From positions 1 to 11,092 of the forward strand of contig CAYQJO010000147.1 of the NCBI GenBank assembly GCA_964417785.1: a stretch of DNA of 11,092 nucleotides, read 5' to 3'. How positions within the stretch are numbered: the first letter of the stretch is position 1; the number at the start of each line of letters is the position of its first letter. The DNA comes from DAOTUL01 sp034437435. Lineage in GTDB: Bacteria; Chloroflexota; Anaerolineae; Aggregatilineales; Phototrophicaceae. This document shows, one piece after another, positions 5,646 through 11,092 of the stretch. The notes under the pieces are model-generated. The model was not told where the DNA came from. It saw only the letters and a program-made list of their open reading frames with translations, and searched no databases. A program made the translations under genes and the position numbers.

Positions 5646-6365
5646 ATGGCAGAAGTTTCGCAGGAAAATACGGTTGGTATGGGTCAAAATTGGCCGGTCG
5701 GATGGCAGAAGATTTTGTTGGTTATTGTCCGGTTGAGCCTCGCTTATCTTTTTTTCACACAGCTTTGGTGGAAGGTTCCACCATCATTCGGATGCTCGGA
5801 TGATTTTGCATTCACCGAGGGGACCATTACCGAAGATGGCCGCATCGGCTCGCTGGATCGCGAATCGGGGTTGTGCGACTGGCTGGGTTTGCAGGCATAC
5901 TATGCCGAATACTATAACGGCGAATTCCGGGATTGGCGTGCGTTCGAGGCCAACACCGACAACAGCGGCGGACCTGAATTCTTTTTGAACCTGACTCCGC
6001 TGCGTCAGTTCAATGGCTGGGTAGTTGAAAACATTATCATGCCCAACATCAAAATTATGGGCTGGCTCATCTGGCTGGCGGAACTCTCCATCGTCATATC
6101 GGTGGGACTGGGTTTGTTCAGTCGTTTCGGCGGGCTGGTCGCGCTTGGGGTATCCTTACAGCTTACGGTGGGGCTGGCTGGCATTCCGCGTCCCTTTGAA
6201 TGGGAATGGGTCTACCTGAACATGGTTTTCCTCTCGATTGCGGTGATTGCGGTTGCACCGGGACGTTTCTTTGGTATTGATAGTTTTCTGGTCCCGCGTT
6301 TGAAAGCAATGGCCGCAAACGGTAGTCGCCCTGCCCAAATCGGTCTGTTCTTCACCGGTCAGTAA
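5646..6365 (+). CDS. DoxD/DoxX-like membrane protein (thiosulfate:quinone oxidoreductase small-subunit type)
   Basis: A 239-residue membrane protein resembling the TQO small subunit DoxD, which in archaea transfers electrons from thiosulfate to quinone; bacterial DoxX-like relatives are often of unknown role. Predicted segments: TM1 at about 22-40 ending in the conserved-looking WWKVPPSFG (41-49), a long outside loop (about 50-135) with Cys50 and Cys77, then TM2 138-158, TM3 162-180 and TM4 188-205. The last is preceded by FEWEWVYLNM and followed by APGRFFGIDS, typical of the family. Start ATG 5646 has GAGG six bases upstream. It follows the TusA-like and DsrE-like genes, which supports a role in sulfur metabolism. 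The large subunit DoxA is not seen here, so the electron-transfer reaction is inferred, not shown. Confidence 0.8.
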   Translation: MAEVSQENTVGMGQNWPVGWQKILLVIVRLSLAYLFFTQLWWKVPPSFGCSDDFAFTEGTITEDGRIGSLDRESGLCDWLGLQAYYAEYYNGEFRDWRAFEANTDNSGGPEFFLNLTPLRQFNGWVVENIIMPNIKIMGWLIWLAELSIVISVGLGLFSRFGGLVALGVSLQLTVGLAGIPRPFEWEWVYLNMVFLSIAVIAVAPGRFFGIDSFLVPRLKAMAANGSRPAQIGLFFTGQ

Positions 6366-6382
6366 TCATACGGAAAGAGTCT

Positions 6383-7807
6383 GTGTCCACATCAAACAAC
6401 AGCCTTCGGCTTACGCACAGACTCTTTAGAACTATCCCAGCAGATTATACGCTGCTGTCTCTCGGTCTGGTATCGCTGCCTCTATATGGGGCAGTATTGT
6501 TTCATGGTGACTTCCGCCCGGACCGGATAGAACCATTCTTTCCTATCTTCTTCGGGCTGTTCGTCATCTATGGGCTGGCTTGCTGGATTGTCCTCAAGCG
6601 CGAGCGTCACAATGTCTATTCCCTTCCTACAGTTTTTTTGCTTGCTATTGTGTTCAACCTGCTGCTCATTCCATCCCGACCGACCCTTTCAGACGATATG
6701 TACCGTTACATCTGGGATGGGCGTGTGCAGGAGGAGGGCGTCAACCCCTATCGCTATCCATCCAACGCGCCAGAACTCCGCTATCTACGGGATGACGACA
6801 TCTGGCGCAGCATGAATCGACCATCTGCCGTCACGATTTATCCACCGGGTGCCCAGATGGTTTTCGCTGCCACATGGCGTGTCTTTCCCGATAGCGTGAC
6901 GGGCATGAAACTGGTCATGATTGGTGCGACCCTGACAGCGGGTTGGTTGATCGTGGAACTGCTCAGGGCATTGCAGCAGCCACCGGAGCGCGTACTCATC
7001 TTCTTGTGGAGTCCACTGCTGCTGTTTGAGATCGCGCATTCTGCCCATGTCGATGCACTGTATTTGCCATTAATCGCTGGCGCGTTCTTGCTGCGTATGC
7101 GTGCGCCGCAGGAGCGTGTTGATTGGCGATATGAGGCGGGAATCGGTATCTTGCTGGGTCTGGGTGTTCTGGTGAAGCTGTATCCGGCCATACTCGCACC
7201 CTGTCTATGGAGTTTGCGTGATAGTCAGGTAAAACGGCGCTGGCGGCTTGCCATGCCTATCGCGCTGGTTGCCACCGTCATAGTCGGTTATTTGCCGTAT
7301 ATTGAACCCGATGTCAATGTGCTGGGGTTCCTGCCAACTTACGGTCGTGAGTTTTTCAACGTGTCACCGCACATGCGCCTGCTCACCAATCTGGCGATGG
7401 ACAACGACCTTCCCTGGTATCTTCCCGGTAATCGTGGGATGCCGGCTCTGATTGTGCTGGTCAGTTTGTTGTTCTGGTTGTTTCCGGCAAGAACACCCCG
7501 GCAGGCGATCCTGCGCTGCTACTGGCCTATGGGCATCTACTTGATGATTAACCACAACCTGTTTTCCTGGTATGCGTTGTGGCTGCTCCCGTTGATCACT
7601 GTATCGTTAAAAAAACAACTGGATGCGGCTCTGGCATGGTGGGTGTTCACCGGTACACTTGCCCTGTCTTATACATTTTTCCTTGCTTGGAAAACGGTTC
7701 CCTGGGTCATCCAATTGCAGTTTTGGCCGGTTTATCTGTTGTTGGCCGGTGCCGGATTGATGAGATTATATGATATCGTTCGTAAGCAAACAGGCGCGGC
7801 AAATTGA
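6383..7807 (+). CDS. Polytopic GT-C glycosyltransferase (mannosyltransferase-like)
   Basis: A 474-residue integral membrane protein of the GT-C fold, akin to the GT87/DUF2029 and MptB-like polyprenyl-phosphate-sugar-dependent mannosyltransferases. About 10-12 hydrophobic segments are spread along it. The first outside loop has the catalytic-type acidic pair Asp104-Asp105 in SDDMYRYIWDGR, followed by GVNPYRYP; YPPGAQM, HVDALYLPL and GLGVLVKLYP are further family landmarks. Such enzymes take sugar from a lipid-phosphate carrier on the outer face of the membrane. The start is GTG 6383, with GGAAAG five bases upstream and 17 bases after the DoxD-like stop. It ends in a TGATG overlap with the next gene, making it the head of a coupled glycosylation cassette. 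The sugar and acceptor are unknown. Confidence 0.83.
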   Translation: MSTSNNSLRLTHRLFRTIPADYTLLSLGLVSLPLYGAVLFHGDFRPDRIEPFFPIFFGLFVIYGLACWIVLKRERHNVYSLPTVFLLAIVFNLLLIPSRPTLSDDMYRYIWDGRVQEEGVNPYRYPSNAPELRYLRDDDIWRSMNRPSAVTIYPPGAQMVFAATWRVFPDSVTGMKLVMIGATLTAGWLIVELLRALQQPPERVLIFLWSPLLLFEIAHSAHVDALYLPLIAGAFLLRMRAPQERVDWRYEAGIGILLGLGVLVKLYPAILAPCLWSLRDSQVKRRWRLAMPIALVATVIVGYLPYIEPDVNVLGFLPTYGREFFNVSPHMRLLTNLAMDNDLPWYLPGNRGMPALIVLVSLLFWLFPARTPRQAILRCYWPMGIYLMINHNLFSWYALWLLPLITVSLKKQLDAALAWWVFTGTLALSYTFFLAWKTVPWVIQLQFWPVYLLLAGAGLMRLYDIVRKQTGAAN

Positions 7808-8493
7808 TGACCCAACGTGCATTGATGGTAGTGGCAAAACGACCAGCTCCAGGCCAGACGAAGACTCGGCTCACACCAGTCCTAACGGGTGAACAAGCAG
7901 CGGCATTGTACGAGTGTTTCCTGCGGGATACACTTGAAATCATCCGGGCAGTCCGTTACCAAATTGATCTGACGCCCATCATCACCTATCTGCCACAAGG
8001 CGAAGAAGCCTATTTCCAGCAACTTGCCCCCGATTTTGAGTTACTGCTTCAGCAAGGCAGCGATTTATCGGATCGCTTGTACAACGCCACGTCACATTGT
8101 CTGAACAACGGCTACGATCAGGCGGTGATTATGGATAGCGATAGTCCCACCCTGTCCGCCGCCAACCTGATCCGGGCATTCGTAGCATTAGATGGTGCGG
8201 ATGTTACGCTAGGTCGATGTACAGATGGCGGATACTATTGTATTGGCCTCAAGCAACCTGCACCGTCATTGTTTCTCAACGTGACAATGAGTACAGAAAC
8301 AGTTGCGGAGGATACGCTGGCACAGGCCAGCGCTGAAAACCTGACGGTTGCCATGCTGCCCGATAGCTACGACATTGACTACGTTGAAGACCTAAAGCGC
8401 CTGATTGGGGATTTGAAGACACTGCCGGATACCGTAGCGCCTCATACCCGTGCATTTCTCGCAGAAAATCTATCAAAGTTGTATCTCGGATGA
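7807..8493 (+). CDS. TIGR04282/DUF2064-type glycosyl- or nucleotidyl-transferase
   Basis: A 228-residue soluble protein of the GT-A-like family once called rSAM/selenodomain-associated transferase 1 (TIGR04282, DUF2064). The N-terminus AKRPAPGQTKTRL (10-22) is the nucleotide-binding loop, MDSDSP (109-114) gives the metal-binding Asp110 and Asp112, and CTDGGYY (138-144) is the conserved Gly-rich turn. It is known from arsenosugar and other sugar-modifying loci. ATG 7807 is chosen over TTG 7804 because it forms TGATG with the upstream stop, implying coupled translation; its own stop overlaps the next start as ATGA. Its likely job is to make or modify an activated sugar used by the neighbouring enzymes; this is inferred from context. 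Confidence 0.85.
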   Translation: MTQRALMVVAKRPAPGQTKTRLTPVLTGEQAAALYECFLRDTLEIIRAVRYQIDLTPIITYLPQGEEAYFQQLAPDFELLLQQGSDLSDRLYNATSHCLNNGYDQAVIMDSDSPTLSAANLIRAFVALDGADVTLGRCTDGGYYCIGLKQPAPSLFLNVTMSTETVAEDTLAQASAENLTVAMLPDSYDIDYVEDLKRLIGDLKTLPDTVAPHTRAFLAENLSKLYLG

Positions 8494-9212
8494 AAATCAA
8501 CGTCATTATCCCTGCTCTAAACGAAGAGGGCAATATCCGGCGTCTGATTACTGAGATTCCAGCGTCATTTGGCTTTGCAGCTCAGCTAGAGGTGATTGTG
8601 GTCAACAATGGCTCGACCGATAACACCGCTGCTGAGGCAGAGAGCACCGGGGCAACGGTCGTGCATGAGTCACGCAAGGGGTATGGCTATGCCTGTGCCG
8701 CTGGTGTCGCCGCATCTCATGATGCTGACCTGCTGGTGTTCATGGATGGAGATGGCAGTTTTGACCCGGCGGAAATGGGGGTAGTCTTACAGCCTATTGT
8801 TGATGACCGGGCCGATATGGTCATTGGTTCTCGCACACAACACATTGAACCGGGTGCGATGCCACCGCATCAGCGATTTGGCAATCAATTGGTAGCTCGC
8901 CTGATGCGCTCGCTTTATGGCTTGCAGGTCAGCGATCCTGGACCATATCGCGCCATCCGGCGCGATATACTCGCGTCGTTGAACATGCGCGAAATGACAT
9001 TCGGCTGGCCGCAAGAGATGATGGTCAAAGCTGCCCGCCAGCACTATCGCATTGTTGAAGTGCCAGTCCACTACCGCAAACGATGGTCGGGCCAATCCAA
9101 AGTAAGCGGTACTCTGCGCGGTACGCTGCTGGCAACCTATTATATTCTTGGCGTGACACTCCGTTATGCGCTGCTGCCCAACCAGTCTGCCAGCGACAAA
9201 TCTAACCGTTGA
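8490..9212 (+). CDS. Glycosyltransferase family 2, dolichyl/undecaprenyl-phosphate sugar synthase-like
   Basis: A 240-residue GT-A enzyme of the family that loads a sugar from a nucleotide donor onto polyprenyl phosphate. It starts with VIIPALNEEGNI (5-16), has VVNNGSTDNT, the DXD motif Asp86-Gly-Asp88 in MDGDGSFDP, then IGSR and the DPM-synthase-like acceptor region RFGNQLVARLMR followed by VSDPGPYRAIRRD. The C-terminal YRKRWSGQSKVSGT is characteristic of this subgroup, and the last 25 residues form a hydrophobic helix that may anchor it at the membrane. ATG 8490 overlaps the previous stop (ATGA). It should supply lipid-linked sugar to the GT-C enzymes on both sides. Its last 49 bases overlap the end of the convergent gene. 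Confidence 0.88.
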   Translation: MKINVIIPALNEEGNIRRLITEIPASFGFAAQLEVIVVNNGSTDNTAAEAESTGATVVHESRKGYGYACAAGVAASHDADLLVFMDGDGSFDPAEMGVVLQPIVDDRADMVIGSRTQHIEPGAMPPHQRFGNQLVARLMRSLYGLQVSDPGPYRAIRRDILASLNMREMTFGWPQEMMVKAARQHYRIVEVPVHYRKRWSGQSKVSGTLRGTLLATYYILGVTLRYALLPNQSASDKSNR

Positions 9213-10876
9213 GCCAATCGTCGCCCATCATCCAGGTTGAGGGGACGAGTCCCACGTTCATACTGAACGAGGTGATCATAGGGGATGGTCAGTGTATCGC
9301 TGAGGTCGCTCAACGATATACCCGCCTGTTCCCGCGCATCCCGAAGTGTTTTACCGATTTCACGGTCTGCCGGATCGGGTACAAATCGCAGATTACGCAT
9401 TTGATACCAACCGACATAGCTCCAGGCATAGCCCATATAGATCGCCACAGGGACAAGATCAACCCAGGGATGGCGAATCTCCCCCTGGGTTTGAATGGTG
9501 AAGTAATTGTAGAGAAATGCCTGCCACGTCACCAGATAACTGAAGACCAACGCAAGCCTACGGGTAGGTGTGTCTTCCAATAGAGCAACCAATGCGATAA
9601 GCCACACAACATACCATGCGTGAAACCACAGCGACACGACCAATAGATAAAATGTGATGATTCGGGCGAAGATGCGGATTGCGGTCATCGTGTCGTACCG
9701 TTTCCGCAATGCGAACAACTGCAACACAAAAAACATCCCAAACAGGATGAGCGTGCTGTTTGCCAGAAATTGGCTGGTGTTGCGGGTGATTTGCGCTGAT
9801 GTGGACAGATTGGTTGTGTCATCCAGATAGGGCATCAACCATTGACGGGCGACTGCTGTCACCGATCCAGTATACATAATGGCTCGCCGATCCGTCCGCA
9901 ACGTTTCGATACCAAACCAATACGGTGCATACAACAACGCGCTTATACCACCACAGATGACAGCCGACATCGCCGCATAGCGCAGCCAGCGTACCAGTCC
10001 CAGTTGGCGCAGTGCCACCAATGCGATAATCGGCAGCAGCAAGGCAGGAATGAACTTGATTAACGTGCCAAGCGTCGCTGCAAACGTGGCCGCCACAAAC
10101 CACTTACGGGTCATGCAATAGATCGCAATCGCTACCGTAGCTGTCATGACAGCATCGTTGTGTCCGGTACCGACTGTCATATACAGCACCAGAGGATTCC
10201 AGGCAAAGATGTATAAACCGAGTATCAAGCGACGTGGGACAATCCGTTGCAGTGTCAGTCCAATAAACAGGATAGTCACACCGTAACCCACCACGTTGAA
10301 AAGTTTATAGACCGTGACCTGTGTATTGCGCGTACTATCAGCCGAAATTGCCGTCAACCCATGTGCTATGAGTTCCCATGCGGGTCCGTAAGCCGATGGT
10401 GTCCTGCGCCAGGACGCGAAGCGATAAAACATATCCGAACTGACCTGTTCGGGTACATCTTTTAGTGGGTTCAAATGGTAAAGATAGGACATGCGCCCGC
10501 GCATGATATAATCGTAGATGTCTGAGGCATCAACCGGATACATGGGCAGCAAAATCAAGCAAAACGCGACCCCGCCCGCGACGATAATACCAAGCGACCA
10601 GCGGTGATACAGGCTGGTCGTGCCACCGATGGATCGATTAAGCATAATGTAACCGAGGGCGTAGAGTACAAACAGCAGCATCATACCGCCGATGAACCAG
10701 TACGCGCCTTCATTTGAAAAGTCCGCCAGCGTACCAACTGACTGCCGCCGTCGTTCGCCCTGTTCGGCCAGGTTATAGCGAGAGACGAATGCTAGATGAA
10801 ATGCCAACCCCATCAAAAGGCCGTAGACTGCCAGAACAATAAGCCGTATTCGTTCATTGACCAGGAATGACAGCAA
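9164..10876 (-). CDS. GT-C membrane glycosyltransferase fused to C-terminal XRE-type helix-turn-helix
   Basis: A 570-residue protein. Residues 1 to about 490 form a polytopic GT-C enzyme: the outside loop after TM3 holds Asp116 and Asp119 in DASDIYDYIMRGR, followed by HLNPL, YGPAWELIAHG (163-173) and GTGHNDAVM (236-244). These are typical of lipid-phosphate-sugar-dependent transferases. A short linker follows the last membrane segment, then residues 505-570 read as an XRE/RodZ-type HTH domain (GKTLRDAREQAG, SLSDLSDTL, YDHLVQYERGTRPL, DDGRRLAQRLDL). This fusion is unusual: it suggests DNA binding, protein docking or self-regulation at the membrane, but the HTH may have lost DNA contact. The frame opens with TTG 10876, with GAGG seven bases upstream; no in-frame ATG fits as well. 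It converges with the GT2 gene. Confidence 0.85.
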   Translation of the reverse strand: MLSFLVNERIRLIVLAVYGLLMGLAFHLAFVSRYNLAEQGERRRQSVGTLADFSNEGAYWFIGGMMLLFVLYALGYIMLNRSIGGTTSLYHRWSLGIIVAGGVAFCLILLPMYPVDASDIYDYIMRGRMSYLYHLNPLKDVPEQVSSDMFYRFASWRRTPSAYGPAWELIAHGLTAISADSTRNTQVTVYKLFNVVGYGVTILFIGLTLQRIVPRRLILGLYIFAWNPLVLYMTVGTGHNDAVMTATVAIAIYCMTRKWFVAATFAATLGTLIKFIPALLLPIIALVALRQLGLVRWLRYAAMSAVICGGISALLYAPYWFGIETLRTDRRAIMYTGSVTAVARQWLMPYLDDTTNLSTSAQITRNTSQFLANSTLILFGMFFVLQLFALRKRYDTMTAIRIFARIITFYLLVVSLWFHAWYVVWLIALVALLEDTPTRRLALVFSYLVTWQAFLYNYFTIQTQGEIRHPWVDLVPVAIYMGYAWSYVGWYQMRNLRFVPDPADREIGKTLRDAREQAGISLSDLSDTLTIPYDHLVQYERGTRPLNLDDGRRLAQRLDLSLADWLGSSA

Positions 10877-10883
10877 TTTTTTT

Positions 10884-10887
10884 CCTC
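10884..10887 (-). promoter_or_regulatory. Shine-Dalgarno selecting the TTG start at 10876
   Basis: On the minus strand GAGG is followed by seven A residues and then TTG 10876. Spacing is ideal and no nearby in-frame ATG competes, so the TTG start is well supported. Confidence 0.65.
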
Positions 10888-10915
10888 AGTGTTGATGATG
10901 ACGCCAGAGGCAGAA

Positions 10916-10924
10916 ATTCTAACA
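10916..10924 (-). promoter_or_regulatory. Candidate extended -10 promoter of the GT-C/HTH gene
   Basis: Read on the minus strand this is TGTTAGAAT: an extended -10 TG followed, one base on, by TAGAAT, which matches the consensus at five of six positions. It lies about 40 bases before the TTG start. No good -35 is present, which is acceptable for an extended -10 promoter. Confidence 0.4.
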
Positions 10925-10975
10925 GTGGGTCACGAAGTCCGCGAGTCATTCTCCCCAACAGGAACTACGAACAAG

Positions 10976-11004
10976 TTGACAGTGGAAATGTAGATGTCTA
11001 AGCT
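10976..11004 (+). promoter_or_regulatory. Candidate promoter of the right-edge gene
   Basis: TTGACA (10976-10981) is a perfect -35 hexamer. At 17 bases spacing the -10 position reads TAAGCT (10999-11004), which keeps the first, second and last consensus bases only. The start codon is 36 bases further on. Confidence 0.35.
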
Positions 11005-11040
11005 ATGGCTGAACAACAATAAACGAAGAAGGCATCATCT

Positions 11041-11092
11041 ATGGACAATCATACTGTATTCAGCGCGATGGCAAGCCAGCAACTGATTGAGA
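11041..11092 (+). CDS. Start of an unidentified gene, cut by right edge
   Basis: ATG 11041 is preceded by GAAGAAGG with an 8-base spacer, a good ribosome-binding site, and a perfect -35 hexamer lies upstream. The 17 visible codons read MDNHTVFSAMASQQLIE. That is too little to assign a family. It is divergent from the GT-C/HTH gene across a 164-bp gap. Confidence 0.55.
   Translation, partial: MDNHTVFSAMASQQLIE

Noticed and set aside
3685..8493. Arsenosugar biosynthesis locus (ArsS plus TIGR04282 transferase)
   Set aside because: The TIGR04282 family is present, but neither radical SAM protein shows an ArsS-type architecture and no ArsM methyltransferase is seen.

Overview
The window looks like a bacterial chromosome, tentatively a member of Chloroflexota (Anaerolineae-like). 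This is inferred from the gene types: a YwrD-like gamma-glutamyltransferase, a TusA/DsrE/DoxD sulfur set, GT-C glycosyltransferases and a secreted protein with a Thr/Glu/Pro-rich linker. There is no rRNA or other marker to confirm it. TGA serves as a normal stop codon here. I see no tRNA, rRNA, CRISPR array, insertion sequence or phage gene.

Left part (1-2278, minus strand): a gamma-glutamyltransferase-family enzyme that runs off the left edge a few residues before its expected end. Its leader carries a 29-bp perfect palindrome over the -10 region. Upstream lies a small secreted acidic protein with three EMSETEEP repeats, followed by a strong hairpin. A 281-bp AT-rich divergent region (2279-2559) separates these from the central cluster.

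Central part (2560-6365, plus strand): two different radical SAM proteins (one with a SPASM-like Cys-rich tail, one without), a stand-alone Lrp/AsnC ligand-binding domain broken by an in-frame TGA, a TusA-like protein whose CPxP motif reads CCDL and whose end runs into the next gene, a DsrE-family protein with a CPPC motif, a 219-bp stretch of doubtful coding value, and a DoxD/DoxX-like membrane protein. Gene content suggests a sulfur-relay and thiosulfate/sulfane-sulfur module coupled to radical SAM chemistry. It appears partly eroded or strongly diverged.

Right part (6383-10876): a tightly coupled plus-strand glycosylation cassette (polytopic GT-C enzyme, TIGR04282/DUF2064-type transferase, DPM-synthase-like GT2). 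It converges with, and overlaps by 49 bp, a second GT-C enzyme on the minus strand. That second enzyme ends in an XRE/RodZ-type helix-turn-helix domain, an unusual membrane glycosyltransferase-HTH fusion. The likely joint role is making a polyprenyl-phosphate sugar and moving it to an extracytoplasmic acceptor. A divergent intergenic region (10877-11040) leads to the first 17 codons of an unidentified plus-strand gene at the right edge.
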